This document shows, one piece after another, positions 34,641 to 45,465 of a stretch of DNA of 64,000 bases. This DNA comes from Ailurus styani. Lineage: Eukaryota > Chordata > Mammalia > Carnivora > Ailuridae. Numbering within the stretch: the stretch's first letter is position 1; each line of letters begins with the position of its first letter. The notes beneath the pieces were generated by a model, which saw only the letters and a program-made list of their open reading frames with translations, made no database searches and had not been told where the DNA came from. The position numbers and the translations under genes are program-made. The stretch spans positions 467,802 through 531,801 of the forward strand of contig LNAC01000734.1 of NCBI GenBank assembly GCA_002007465.1, in the 5' to 3' direction.

Positions 34641-35300
34641 TATCTATTTTTAAATAAACTTTTTAGTTATAATGCTTTTAGGTTTACAGAAAAAAATGTT
34701 AAAATAATACAGAGTTCTTACATACCCCTCACTATATCTCTTATTATTAATATCTTACTTTCATATGGTACATAATTAATGAACCAATACTGTTACATTA
34801 TGATTAATGTAAGTCCATATTTCATTAGGATTTCCTTAGTTTTTATCTAATGTATGCTCTCAGTTCCAGGATCCCATCTCAAATACAATAATGCTTTTAG
34901 TAATTATGACTCCTTAAGTTCCTCTAGGCTGTGACAGTTTCTCTAGATTTTGCTCGTATTTAAGGTTGCACAGTTTTGAGGAATGCTAGCCAGGTATTTG
35001 TGAGACAGCTCTCTGTTTGACTTTGTCTGATGGTTTCCTCATGATTACACTTGGGTTGTCAGATTGGTGAAGAAAAGCCACAGAGATAAACATGCTATTT
35101 TCATCACATCATATCAAGAGTACATACTATCCACATGATTTATGACTGTTGATATTGACCTTGATCACCTGGCTTGGGGATTTTTTGTCATGTTTTTCCT
35201 CTACAAAGTTATTTCTATTTTCCCCTTTTCAGACTCTCCTCTTTGGAAGGAAGTCCTTATGCATACTAAATGAAAGTTTTCTTTCTACTTTTTAATTCAT
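34641..35300 (-). mobile_element. Old L1-like fragment
   Basis: 'acttacataccc' style text after 'cttttaggtttacagaaaaa', with 'ggttgcacagttttgaggaa', 'gctagccaggtatttgtgag' and 'gtttcctcatgattacactt', resembles a region of old L1M elements. Orientation is inferred from resemblance only. Confidence 0.5.
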
Positions 35301-35742
35301 ATTGTTTTTTTAAGTTTTATTTTACTGATCATGACTTGAAATAAATGGAAGCAGGGATAATGAGTGGTTCGTGTTGTTAAACATCTCAGATAGAAGCTTT
35401 TAATAGTCCATTGTTAAATACAGATATAGTTTTTAATTATTAGATTAAGAAACTACCTCCTATTCTTAGTGCCAGGTAGTTTTAAGTTATAAATGAATAT
35501 TCAACTGTCATCAAATATTTGCTCTACATCTTTTGGCATTTCAACATAATTTTTCTCCTTATTATGTATATTTGGTGAATTATATTGATTAATTTTCAAT
35601 TTCTAAAAATTCCTTGCTGCAAGGACAAAAACAAAGAAGTGGAACTACATCAAACCAAAAAGTTTCTGCACAGAAAAGGAAATCATCAACTAGATGAAAA
35701 GGAACATATGGAATGGGAGAAAATATTTGCAATTCATGTATC

Positions 35743-35949
35743 CCCCCCCCTTTTTTTTAAGATTTATTTATTTATTTGAGAGGAAGAAAACATGAGTGGA
35801 AGGCCAGAAAGAGAGGGAAAGAGAATCTCAGGCCAACTCTGTGCTGAGTGTGGAGTCCAATGCAGGGTTCAGTCTCACGACCCTGAGATCATGACCTGAG
35901 CCAAAACCAAGAGTCAAATGCTTAACCGACTATGCCACCCAGGCACCCC
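35743..35949 (-). mobile_element. CAN SINE, older type
   Basis: Reverse copy with C9 then T8 at its tail side, ending 'atgccacccaggcacccc', with the older CAAAACCAAGAGTCAAATGC block. The repeat tgcaattcatgtatc (35728-35742), matched by tgcaattcatatatc (35950-35964), is the target duplication in the L1. Confidence 0.96.
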
Positions 35950-36309
35950 TGCAATTCATATATCTGATAAGAGATTAGTATCCAAAATACATGAAGAACT
36001 CATACAACTCAATCATAAAACAAAAATAAAAAACAAAATCTAATTTAAAAATGAGCATAGGATCTAAATAGGTATTTTCCCAAAGAAGACATACAAATGA
36101 CCAACAGACAAATGAAACAATGCCCAACATTACTAATCATCAGGAAAATGCAAATAAAACTCACAATGAGATGAAACTTCACACTTGTTAGAATGGCTAT
36201 TATCAAAAACAAATAACAAGTGTTGGTGAGGATGTGGAGAAAAAGGAACCCTTGTGCACTGTTGGCAGGAACGTGAATGATATGAATGGGGATAAAGGAA
36301 ATGTGAAAA

Positions 36310-36445
36310 CACCATGAATGGATAGGGAAAATGTGATTTTATATATATATACACTTATATATTTATAAAAATATATAAATTATATAATACAAATACATAC
36401 ATTATATAAATATACATTTATATAAATATTAAATATATATTGCTA
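36310..36445. repeat. (TA)n-rich tract within the L1
   Basis: TATATATATACAC, ATATATAAATTATATAA and similar units replace part of the expected L1 3' sequence between 'gatagggaaaatgtgatttt' and 'tgctattcatatttatccat'. It is probably an expanded AT microsatellite. Confidence 0.8.
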
Positions 36446-36825
36446 TTCATATTTATCCATGAAAAAGAAATCTAGTCATTTGCAACAAATTGGATGGACT
36501 TTGAGGGCACTATGCTAAGTGAAATAAACCCATGAAAGACAAATACCATGATCATGATCTGATTTATGTATGGAATCTAAAGAAAATCCAAAACCAAACA
36601 AACAAAAAACGACTTACAGATTGAGAACAGAGAACAAATTGGTTGTTGCCAGAGATGAGGGGATGGGGGGGCCAGGTGGGAGAAATGGGTGGATGTGGTC
36701 AATAGGTAAGACTTCCAGTTATATGGTAAATAAGTCCTGGGGATGTAATGTATAGCATGGTGAGTATTGTTAAAATACTGTATTATATATTTGAATGTTC
36801 CAAAAAGACCTTAAAAGTTCTTATT

Positions 36826-37023
36826 TTTTAAATGAAGGATTTTTTTAAAGATTTTATTTACTTATTTTTCAGAGAGGGAGCACAAGCAGGGAGAGCTGCA
36901 GGCAGAGGGAGAAGCAGGCTCCCCGCTGAGCAAGGAGCCTGATGTGGGGCTTGATCCCAGAACCCTGGGATCATGACCTGAGCCAAAGGCAGACACTTAA
37001 CTGACTGAGCCACCCAGGTACCC
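36826..37023 (-). mobile_element. CAN SINE, older type
   Basis: Reverse copy ending 'gagccacccaggtaccc'. It is flanked by an imperfect repeat, 'agaccttaaaagttctta' (before 36826) and 'agatcttaaaagttctaa' (after 37023), the target duplication in the L1 3' UTR. Confidence 0.94.
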
Positions 37024-37453
37024 AAGATCTTAAAAGTTCTAATCACAAGGGAAAAAAACCATGTAACTTTGAGTGGTGATAGATATTAACTAATGTGGTA
37101 ATCATTTTGAAATATATATATCATATATATTAATCATTATGTTGTACATCTAGTACCTAAAACTAGTATGATGTTTCATGTTGATTATATCTCAATTTAA
37201 AAAACATTCAAATTGTATACTTAAAATTACATATGTTTTAAGACAATAATATCTCAGTGAAGCTGGGGGAAATAAATGAGGATTATGGTTAAGTTACTAG
37301 GAGGGAGAACACTGGAGATCTTCCAAGGTGCCGGGACTGTTCTGGGTCCTGATTTGGTTGATAATTGCACCTGTGTGTTCACTTTGAGAAAATGCATGAG
37401 GTAATTTGTGCTCTTTCCTGTATGTATATTACAGTCAATAAAAAGTAAATCTT

Positions 37454-37674
37454 TTTTTTTTTTTTTTAATTTTATTTTTATTATTTGCCCAAGGGGTACA
37501 GGTCTGTGAATCATCAGGCTTACATCTTTCACAGCATTCATCAAAGCACAAACCCTCCCCAATGTCCATAACCCATCCACCCTATCCCTACCCTCCCACC
37601 CCCCAGTAACCCTCAGTTTGTTTTATGAGATTAGAAGTCTCTTATGGTTTGTCTCCTTCCCCATCCCATCTTGT
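37454..37674 (-). mobile_element. Mini L1 insertion (carnivore L1 3' end)
   Basis: From a run of about 16 T, it reads 'gcccaaggggtacaggtctg', 'atcatcaggcttacatcttt' and 'ttatgagattagaagtctct', the same L1 3' end as at 16367. A perfect 14-bp repeat, aaaaagtaaatctt (37440-37453 and 37675-37688), flanks it. Only about 221 bp was copied. Confidence 0.95.
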
Positions 37675-37707
37675 AAAAAGTAAATCTTAAAAAAAAAAAA
37701 GCTTGCA

Positions 37708-37918
37708 TTTTTTTTTTAAATTTTATTTATTTATTTGAGAGAGAGAGAGAGAGAGAGACCATGAGCTGGGGAGGGAGGGGCAGAGGGAGAAGGAGAAACA
37801 GACTCCCTGCTGACCAGGGAGTCTGACATGGGGCTCTACCCCAGGAATTCAGGGACCCTGGGATCGTGACCTGAGCTGAAGGCAGACACTTAACCAACTG
37901 ACCCACCCAGGAACCCCC
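37708..37918 (-). mobile_element. CAN SINE, older type
   Basis: Reverse copy with a long (GA)n after the tail, ending 'gacccacccaggaaccccc'. The short repeat cttgcatt (about 37701-37708 and 37923-37930) is its likely target duplication. It lies where the old minus-strand L1 resumes. Confidence 0.9.
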
Positions 37919-38429
37919 AAAATCTTGCATTCTTGACATAATCTCAACTCAATCTGATATATGATCTTCTGTACGTTGCTGAAGTTTACTTCCTAAGAAT
38001 TCGATTTACTAAATTACTTAGGATTTTATTTTATGTTCACAAAAATAATTAGCCTAAAATTGTCATTTGCTATTAAAGTTGGAGCAGCTTTGTAAAATAA
38101 AGAATGTTTCCTCTTTTTCAATTCTCTGGACAAGTTTGCATAGTATGGTTTTATATATTCCATAAATGTTTGGAAAACTCAGCACTACAGCCAATGTCTA
38201 GTCTAGAGATTTTATTGTGGGACTTTTTTCAATTGCAGATTCAATTTCTTTAATAGTTAAAGAAGATTTTCTATTCTACTTGTTTGTGAGTCAGTTTGGG
38301 TAAGTTTTGCTCTTCCGGGGATTTGCACATTTTATCTAAATAGTCAAATTTATAGCCAAGGATTATATGATTACATACACATGTAGAGAGAGAGAGACAA
38401 AAAGAGATGATAAAACCAAGGGCAACATA

Positions 38430-38617
38430 GGGGTGCCTGGGTGAGTTAGTCACTTAAGCATCTGCCTTCGGCTCAGGTCATGATCCCAGGGTCCTGAGAT
38501 TCAGTCCCACATTAGGCTCCTTGATCAGTGGGGAACTTGCTTCTCCCTGTCTCTCTGCTGCTTCCCCTGCTTGAGCTCTCTCTCAGATAAATAAAATCTT
38601 AAAAAAGACAAACAAAC
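38430..38617 (+). mobile_element. CAN SINE, older type
   Basis: Starts 'ggggtgcctgggtgagttag', with the 'gaacttgcttctccctgtct' middle and an AGATAAATAAAATCTT tail. The flanks 'gggcaacata' and 'ggccaacgta' are an imperfect target duplication. Confidence 0.93.
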
Positions 38618-38624
38618 AAGGCCA

Positions 38625-39250
38625 ACGTATAAATAATTACTGGATGTGGGTAATGGGTATGTTATGACTTTGTTAAATCAACATTTGCTAAATAGAGTGC
38701 CAGATAGTGAGCCTCAATTCAACAAAAGACTACAAGAAATATTGAAATAAAGAAGTATATTACTCACAGTTCTTGGAGGAAGTACATGGCACACTTGATG
38801 TGCGACATGGCAGAGTGTAGACACAGAGGCAGAACCTAGAGTATAGATCTTTATTAAGGTCTATGGGTAGAATGCTTTGGGGTTTCTAGGCTGACTGGAG
38901 TGGTCAGTGCAAGCCAAAAAGAGCACTGGTAAGCTCCTTAGAGGCCTAAGTGGTACACCAGGAGGGGACCCTGAGGGGTGAAGGAGAAGGTCGACCACAA
39001 GGGCTGTTGAGGGAGTCACCTCAGGAACTTAGATTTACATGAGACTCTGCAGACTGTTACTGAGGGCTTACACTCCTGTGAGGGCCTCCTGTCAGTTTAA
39101 GGTTCCTGGAGGCCATTAACCAAACAAAATGGATGCCAAGACAGCTATACCATGGAGTAGCCTCCCAACAGGGCATATAGGATTTTTTGTATTATTTTTG
39201 AAACTTTTCTGTATGTTTACAAAATTAAATAAAAACAAAATGTTACAGAA
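38625..39250 (+). mobile_element. Old L1 3' end, split by an LTR
   Basis: 'ggatgtgggtaatgggtatg' at 38642-38661 and 'cttttctgtatgtttacaaa' followed by an A-rich end at about 39205-39250 are consecutive parts of an L1M 3' end. They are separated by the LTR at 38671-39170. Confidence 0.6.
38671..39170 (-). mobile_element. Endogenous-retrovirus LTR, solitary
   Basis: Exactly TGTT...AACA at its termini (plus-strand tgttaaatc at 38671, cccaaca ending 39170), 500 bp. It lies within an L1 3' end, which gives independent support for its borders. On the minus strand it starts 'tgttgggaggctactccatg'. I see no internal retroviral sequence and cannot name the family. Confidence 0.6.
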
Positions 39251-40507
39251 AATCTAAGATTAATCCCCCATTTTAAAAAAAGAAAAGAGGAACAAACACT
39301 CATTATTTCATTCAAATATATTTTCTGAATTACAACTATGATCTAAGTTCTTTACTGTGTATTATGATATGAAATTCTAAAAGACTTGCTCTTTTTCTTA
39401 ATGAGGTTATTATCTTACAGGTGAAACAGACAGAAACAAATACATAAAATATAAATTCTAAAAAGCACAGTGAATGAAACATATAGGATGCCAAAATAGC
39501 AAAAAATGGCAGGATTGTGTTGGATATCACCTTAGAAAGAATAGTCAAATTCCTCCTGCTGACCTACAGCATTAAGTTCTACCCCTGAAGGAAGGACAGA
39601 ATCCCTCCTAAGAAGACCTCATCCTTGAGACCCAGGGATGCACACTTAAGACTAAACCTTAAAGAGAACAACAGAATAAACCCACCCCCACTGCTACTTC
39701 TAGGTTTACAAATTTTGAATAATGAGTAACATTATTCTACTAAGGTAATAAAGAATGTGGGGAGACCTTTTCTCTGAGGCATAGATGGAATGGGACACCA
39801 GCAGCTGCGGACAGAAGTGGCATGGAGAAAACCTACCTGGCAAACCAGCCCCACTCAATGCAAGGTAGTACTGGGTGTAGTTGAAACCTCTAATAAACCA
39901 AATGTAACCAAAGCAAGAACCGAACCCAAATCCAGCTCAACGTTTGCATAGGTTGGCTCAACTCCCACACTAAAGGCGTAGCTAAAGAGGTGGACTGAGC
40001 AGTTACATCAGCCAACAGGGATGAAATTGATTATATATGTTATATCTTCATTAAAAAAAATAATGGTAAAATAGACTTCAGCCAGATATATCCTGAAAAA
40101 CATTCTTCTCCTTTAAACCTGCAATTCAAGTTAAGTTAAAAATGTTAAGGTTAAAGGAATATGACACCAGATGGAAATGTAATTCCGGAGGATAGATCGA
40201 AGAACATGAGGATGTGTAAACATTAGGCCCTTTGAAAAGTTATTTTATGCGTGTACATATATACACATGTATGTTGTAAGTATGTATATGTCTTTGTATC
40301 TTTAATTCTCTTTAAAAAGGATTGGCTATTTAAAGTAAAAAAATACTGATAAGGGGTGTATAGAATAACTAAAGGGATATTTTATGATAATGAGAAGAAA
40401 TATTAGTAACATAAATATACTTCTTCACAGTTCATACATAGTGAAAAAGTGGAATCATTTTTGAAAGTAAGGTAGATGGGTTAAAATTGCATATTTAGCA
40501 AGCACTA
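39251..40507. other. No gene; faint ancient repeats
   Basis: Bases 39300-39490 ('ttatcttacaggtgaaacag') resemble a common very old mammalian repeat. Bases 39560-40180 are GC-richer and repeat-like but unassigned. The rest looks unique. Confidence 0.35.
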
Positions 40508-40521
40508 AAAGTAATACAAAG

Positions 40522-40717
40522 GGGGCGCCTGGGTGGCTCAGTGGGTTAAAGCTTCTGCCTTCTGCTCAGGTCATGATCTCAGAGTCCTGGGATCGAGGCC
40601 CGCATCGGGCTCCCTGCTCAGTGGGGAGCCTGCTTCCCCCTCTCTCTCTGTCTGCCTCTCAGCCTACTCCTGATCTCTCTCCCTCTATGAAATAAATAAA
40701 TAAAATCTTTTTTTAAA
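40522..40717 (+). mobile_element. CAN SINE, recent mustelid-type
   Basis: Starts 'ggggcgcctgggtggctcag', and has GTTAAAGC, CATCGGGCTCCCTGCTCAG and a 'cctactcctgatctctctcc' tail block. The flanking repeat is agtaatacaaag (to 40521), matched by agcaatacaaag (to 40733). Confidence 0.96.
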
Positions 40718-40799
40718 AAAAAGCAATACAAAGAGGCATCACGAAAATGGCAATAAAAGGTATCAGGTGAAGTATGAAAATATTCTTGATGTATCTCCC

Positions 40800-40975
40800 A
40801 AAGAACAGAGAAACAGACAGTAGGATTTGAATTCACAGTATATAAAAATCCCTACAATTCAACAAAATGATGAACAAATTAAAAAGCGGCAAAAGTCTTG
40901 AGTGGTCACCTCACAAAAGAAGCCAATGTCCATGTGAACAAGTGTTCATCATCATAAGTCATCAGTGGAAATGGA
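40800..40975 (+). mobile_element. L1 ORF2 C-terminal fragment
   Basis: 'caattcaacaaaatgatgaa', 'aaattaaaaagcggcaaaag' and 'tcaccicacaaaagaagcca'-like text (with t in place of i) follow the order of the ORF2 end. It is short and decayed. Confidence 0.65.
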
Positions 40976-41019
40976 TCTGCAACTGGGATTTCGGGTTTGG
41001 TTTATTCGTTTTGTTTATA

Positions 41020-41120
41020 GCTTGTTTATTGCCAGTGTTCTTCAATGTCAGGGGCTACATCTTTTTAACATTGGGGACTAGCACACAGTTGGGAGGCCAT
41101 AAATAATTGAATGGAGGGAC
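41020..41120 (+). mobile_element. Possible L2 3' end
   Basis: 'ggggctacatctttttaaca' followed by 'ggactagcacacagttggga' and 'ataaataattgaatggagg' fits the pattern of an L2 3' end. Confidence 0.45.
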
Positions 41121-41550
41121 CACAAAAACCCACAGATAGCTAAATTGAAAGAGAAAAGGCAGAGGTGACCTAAAAGGGGGAAAGAAGTTCTCTATGAGGG
41201 GAAGAAAGCAAACCGGGACCTCTCTGAGTGCTGAAGTTGTCAGGGAGACAAGAACACCATGGCCCCCAGCTCTGTTTTGCTTGGCACCGTGCATCCGTGC
41301 TTTTATATTTGATGTCATTTAGCACATTTCTTCTGCTTTCAGGAAGTGTCTTCCTTTAAGTTATCCTGAAAAAGAGATCTCAAATAGTCCTAAACCTCTT
41401 CAAAAATGTTGTACAGAGGCTGAACTCCATTTACAGCTAGGGGTTCATTTTTAGCTTTCCTCCAACTCTTTCCTCTCTTCTTGCTGTGAAACATAGCAGC
41501 ATTAAGATTTTGTAACTTTTTTTTTCTCTAGGCTTTTCAAAGACAATTTA
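41121..41550. other. No feature recognised
   Basis: Unique-looking, of moderate GC content. An 87-codon minus-strand frame overlaps it with no domain. Confidence 0.45.
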
Positions 41551-41567
41551 AAAACACCTTCCGCATG

Positions 41568-41770
41568 GGGGCGCCTGGGTGGCTCAGTGGGTTAAGCCTC
41601 TGCCTTTGGCTCAAGTCATGATCTCAAGGTCCTGGGATTGAGCCCCTCATGGGGCTCTCTGCTCAGCAGGGAGCCTACTTCCCCCTCTCCCTCTGCCTGC
41701 CTCTCTGCCTACTTGTGATCTCTCTCTGTCAAATAAATAAATACAATCTTAAAAAAAAAAAAAACCAAAA
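41568..41770 (+). mobile_element. CAN SINE, recent mustelid-type
   Basis: Starts 'ggggcgcctgggtggctcag' with GTTAAGCCTCTGCC, the CTGCCTACTTGTGATCTC tail block and poly-A. The flanking repeat caccttccgcatg (to 41567), matched by caccttcctcatg (41774-41786), has one mismatch. Confidence 0.96.
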
Positions 41771-41786
41771 AGCCACCTTCCTCATG

Positions 41787-42378
41787 AAGACAAAGATGTC
41801 ATGAGGACATCTTTTGCCTCTTGGTGGCAATTTTATTAAATGTCTTCTGTGACTGTGATTCCCAAACTGAAACTCACTTCCTCACACAGTTTTACTATAA
41901 TGCAGCCTGATTTGGTTCTGATGACTTAATCACATTGAGTTGGCGCTTTTTACGTCAAAAGACCTTGATAAGCTATTATAAGAAAATTGTAAATGTCTCC
42001 AAATTCGTGTCAAAACATGAGATTTATTTTGACATGAAACACTGAAGGTAATATGAAAACCTCATCTATTTAATAATTATCATGCATGAGTCAATGTATA
42101 CAAATTCTTTCAGAGCACTTATGAACCCTGCTGTGTTAAGTGCACTAACATCTTTTTTTAAAAATTAGATGCCTTTATTTTTGCTGATTTATGACTTTCT
42201 TCCTTAAAATCTGAAACTCAGTTACTTTAAGATCTTTTCCCTCTGCAGTTTTTCCCTTTCAGACTCTCAAACAACTTGTTTACTTTAAAATAGGGGATAC
42301 TTGCTAGGAATGACTACAAAAAGAAACACAGAAAGGAACTTTGGAAGACCAACTAATCCCATGACTAGGTAAACATAA
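41787..42378. other. No feature recognised
   Basis: Unique-looking sequence without a gene or clear transposon. Confidence 0.45.
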
Positions 42379-42394
42379 ATGAATTAAGAGTCTT

Positions 42395-42597
42395 TTTTTT
42401 TTTTTTTAAAGATTTTTAATTTATTTATTTCACAGAGGGAGAGAGATCACAAGGAGGCAGAGAGACAGGCAGAGAGAGGGGGGGAAGCAGGCTCCCCGCC
42501 GAGCAGGGAGCCCGATATGGGCCTCGATCCCAGGACCCTGAGATCATGACCTGAGCCGAAAGCAGAGGCTTTAACCCACTGAGCCACCCAGGCGCCC
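42395..42597 (-). mobile_element. CAN SINE, recent mustelid-type
   Basis: Reverse copy ending 'gagccacccaggcgccc'. It is flanked by a perfect 16-bp repeat, atgaattaagagtctt (42379-42394 and 42598-42613). Confidence 0.97.
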
Positions 42598-42843
42598 ATG
42601 AATTAAGAGTCTTATTATCTATTTGCCAAATATTAACTGACATTTTGTTTTCTTTTTTTTTCTAACATTTTTTTTTCTATACTTATCTGGAGGCTGAGAG
42701 AAAATAAATATTTAAGTATACAGTTAAGTCATGAAACTTCATTTTAATCTTTTCCAAGAAGAGATTACAAAAACACAAGCTCATGTTATAGATGAAAAAG
42801 TAAGATAGTGGGAAATTTAACTTTTTTAAAAGTTAAAATTTGT

Positions 42844-43046
42844 GGGCGCCTGGGTGGCTCAGTGGGTTAAAGCCGCTGCCTTCGGCTCAGGTCATGATCC
42901 CAGGGTCCTGGGATCGAGGCCCACATCGGGCTCTCTGCTCAGCAGGGAGCCTGCTTTCTCCTCTCTCTCTCTCTGCCTGCCTCTTTGCCTACTTGTAATC
43001 TCTCTCTCTGTGTCAAATGAATAAATAAAATCTTTAAAAAAATATA
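42844..43046 (+). mobile_element. CAN SINE, recent mustelid-type
   Basis: Starts 'gggcgcctgggtggctcagt' with GGGTTAAAGCCGCTGCCTTCGGC. It is near-consensus along its length, with an AAATGAATAAATAAAATCTT tail. The A/T-rich flanks hide any target duplication. Confidence 0.96.
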
Positions 43047-44060
43047 TAAAAATAAAAGTACTTTTGTATCAAAAGACAGCGTAGCTTCAAAAACTCTATT
43101 TTTCACCTCATTTAGGAAGAAAGGTAGAGCACAACAAACAAATATTTCTTCAACTTAATGTTGAATGCACAGTTGAAATCACTATATGTTAATAAAATAT
43201 TCTGTAGCTTTCAAGTAGCAAGGCTCTTTTCTGACCCTGGGATTTTTACATTTTCCCATTATGGAGATTGACTATTGTGATAGACCAAGGTGACTGATGA
43301 TGGCTAGATCTCACAAAGTGAGAATGAATTTGATTGTCTGTGAATTGGGAGAGAAATGAATACTCACAGCGATTGTCAGTCACGTTCTTAGCATCGCATT
43401 AGTTCCAGATCCAATAAAGCTTTGAAGCCTCTAATAATTTTCAAATGATCATTGAATGACAATTTTAACAAAATTGAAATGGTGGAAAGACAAAAATGAA
43501 AGTGGTAGGAAAATAAAAAGGAGACTTGGATGTTATTTCTGATCCATATCATTTTTATTGTCTTGCTGTGCACTAGAATTTACTGAAACATTTCCCATGT
43601 GCAGAAAGGGTTTTTCCCACAGATCTATTTGGAGGGGTTTTCCGTGATGCTTCCTGTGAAGTATTCAAACTTAACACAACTAATATGACTAATAGTTTCT
43701 GAAACATACTTCTGTATGTATGCTCATGAATTTTCAGGTATTCATAAAATTGACGAAAGGATATATTGCTTATTTTTTTAAAGTCATATTTTAATTAATA
43801 AGAGGGATTTGAAATCACAAAATGTTACAAGAAAACTTGTTCTTTATAACCGGAGTTCATTCTTTTTAGGAATGAACACCTGAACACTCACCAAACTGTG
43901 ACAACAAAGTCGCGTCCATTTTGGAGGTCCTTTCTAACTCTCTTGATCTCCTTTGTGCTTAGCGAGCAAGCCTTTGTTTCTATTTTTCTTCAAATATAAA
44001 TTGGTCAACACAGAAAGAATGTTCTGACTGCTAAACGTGAAAGATATAGTTCATTTGGTA
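43047..44060. other. No feature recognised
   Basis: Unique-looking DNA for 1 kb, with no gene or transposon that I can identify. Confidence 0.45.
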
Positions 44061-44074
44061 ACTATAATTCTTTT

Positions 44075-44254
44075 TTAAAAAAGATTTTATTTATTTGAGA
44101 AAAAGAGAGTGCATGAGCAGGGGCAGGGACAGAGGAAGAGGGAGAAGCAGGCTCCTTAATGATCAGGGAGCCTGACGCAGGGCTCAATCCCAGGTCCTGA
44201 GATCATGACCTGAGCCAAAGGCAGACGCTTAACCAACTGAGCCACCCATGTGCC
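44075..44254 (-). mobile_element. CAN SINE, older type (first of two in tandem)
   Basis: Reverse copy from 'tttaaaaaagattttattta' to 'gagccacccatgtgccc'. Flanks 'ggtaactataattctt' and 'agtaactaactctaattctt' are a diverged target duplication. A second SINE of the same orientation begins 22 bp further on. Confidence 0.93.
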
Positions 44255-44276
44255 CTAGTAACTAACTCTAATTCTT

Positions 44277-44476
44277 TTTTTTTAAAGATTTTATTTATTT
44301 ATTTGACAGAGAGAGAGAGAGATCACAAGTAGGCTAAGAGGCAGGCAGAGAGAGAAGAGGAAGCAGGCTCCCTGCTCAGCAGGGAGCCTGATGCGGGCCT
44401 CCATCCCAGGACGCTGAGATCATGACCTGAGCCGAAGGCAGAGGCTTTAACCCGCTGAGCCACCCAGGAGTCCCAG
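44277..44476 (-). mobile_element. CAN SINE, recent mustelid-type (second of two in tandem)
   Basis: Reverse copy ending 'gagccacccaggagtccc'. The 14-bp repeat taactctaattctt (44263-44276 and 44477-44490) flanks it, and the left copy is the target duplication of the preceding SINE. The same T-rich site was therefore used twice. Confidence 0.96.
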
Positions 44477-44490
44477 TAACTCTAATTCTT

Positions 44491-44848
44491 ATTGTAAATT
44501 AGTTCACTGGCAGCTTCACAAAATAGTCTGTGGTGTGTTTGGAACCCAGAGAATAGTGTTCCTTGAACACACTGACACAAGTGAATTTCTGGACATGAGA
44601 AGTAATGATCATGTCTTGGATTGTTGTTATTCCAACCACATACTGCATCTTTATAAGGTTCTACCTGAGAAAACATATGTCATCCCTTGATTTTATCAAG
44701 ATATTATTGTTGCAAAATTCTCATTTGAAAATTCTTTTTGAAAATCTACATACAAATTGAGATCACTCTACCCTTTTAAATGTCTTTCAAAAACATTTTC
44801 CCCATAATTTCATATTTATTTATCACAATTTATTTTAAAGCACTACTT
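44491..44848. other. No feature recognised
   Basis: AT-rich unique-looking sequence without a gene. Confidence 0.45.
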
Positions 44849-44857
44849 TGTGTGTGC

Positions 44858-44899
<42 letters not shown>

Positions 44900-44900
44900 G
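44849..44900. repeat. (TG)n(AG)n compound microsatellite
   Basis: About 15 TG units with one CG, then eleven AG units, directly joined at about 44878. Frames full of His-Thr on the minus strand come from this repeat. Confidence 0.97.
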
Positions 44901-45029
44901 CATGAGCTCACACTAGAGAGAAAATGATTTGCAACACTTTGTACATGTCTCCCACCACCAGTATCAAGAAGAACAGATAACAGAAACAAGGGATACTGTC
45001 TGGGAAAGAGCCCTGATAAAAGGAATAGT

Positions 45030-45377
45030 AATGCTATGGTCTGAATGTTTGTGTTCCCCTCCCCCAAATTAACGTATTGAAATCCTAACAACCAAAGGTG
45101 ATGACGTTAGTAGGTGGGACCTTTGGGAGGTTCTTAATTGATGAGGGGGAACCCTCATAAATGGGATTAGACTTTTTATAAAAGACACTCCAGATATAAC
45201 CTCACCCCTTCCATTATGTGAGACCACAGTGAGAAGACACTGGCACTCACCAGAAAGTTACCATGTTGGCACCTTGATCTTGGACTCCCAGCCTTCAGAA
45301 CTCTGAGAAACAATTTTGTTTGTTTGTTTATAGGCTGCACTGTCTGTGGTATTTTATTATAGCAGCCACAAATAAAA
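45030..45377 (+). mobile_element. MLT1-type LTR (ERVL-MaLR)
   Basis: Sense MLT1 LTR. It starts 'atgctatggtctgaatgttt', has 'attgaaatcctaacaaccaa', 'ggtgggacctttgggaggtt', 'cttggactcccagccttcag' and 'gtctgtggtattttattata', and ends 'agcagccacaaat'. Its orientation is opposite to the copies at 9513 and 10976. It is a solitary LTR. Confidence 0.93.
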
Positions 45378-45465
45378 TAAAATAACTTCTTATTAACACA
45401 CAGATGCAGTTTGAAAGAGCCACCAATGAGATAATATCATGATAGAGGAGAGAGTAAAGTAAAAC

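Larger units (their letters stand above)
35613..37700 (+). mobile_element. L1 ORF2 end and 3' UTR, plus strand, itself carrying insertions
   Basis: Starts in C-terminal ORF2: a frame at 35585-35742 reads 'DKNKEVELHQTKKF', then 'EWEKIFAIHVS', matching the ORF2 tail. It continues through 'gttggtgaggatgtggagaa' to 3' UTR text and A-rich ends near 37205, 37440 and 37689-37700. It may be one L1 or more than one joined 3' end. Inside it sit SINEs at 35743 and 36826 and a mini-L1 at 37454. Confidence 0.82.
35310..38375 (-). mobile_element. Old L1 ORF2, minus strand, split by about 2.3 kb of insertions
   Basis: The antisense ORF2 at 35310-35612 ('gaattatattgattaatttt', 'aaaaattccttgc') resumes at about 37919 with 'cttgcattcttgacataatc' and runs to about 38375 ('tttgggtaagttttgctctt'). 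The two halves join in the right order for one L1. Everything at 35613-37918 was inserted later. Confidence 0.8.

Noticed and set aside
35310..37205. Twin-primed inverted L1 at about 35613
   Set aside because: The minus-strand ORF2 resumes in order at about 37919, so the plus-strand L1 is an insertion into it.
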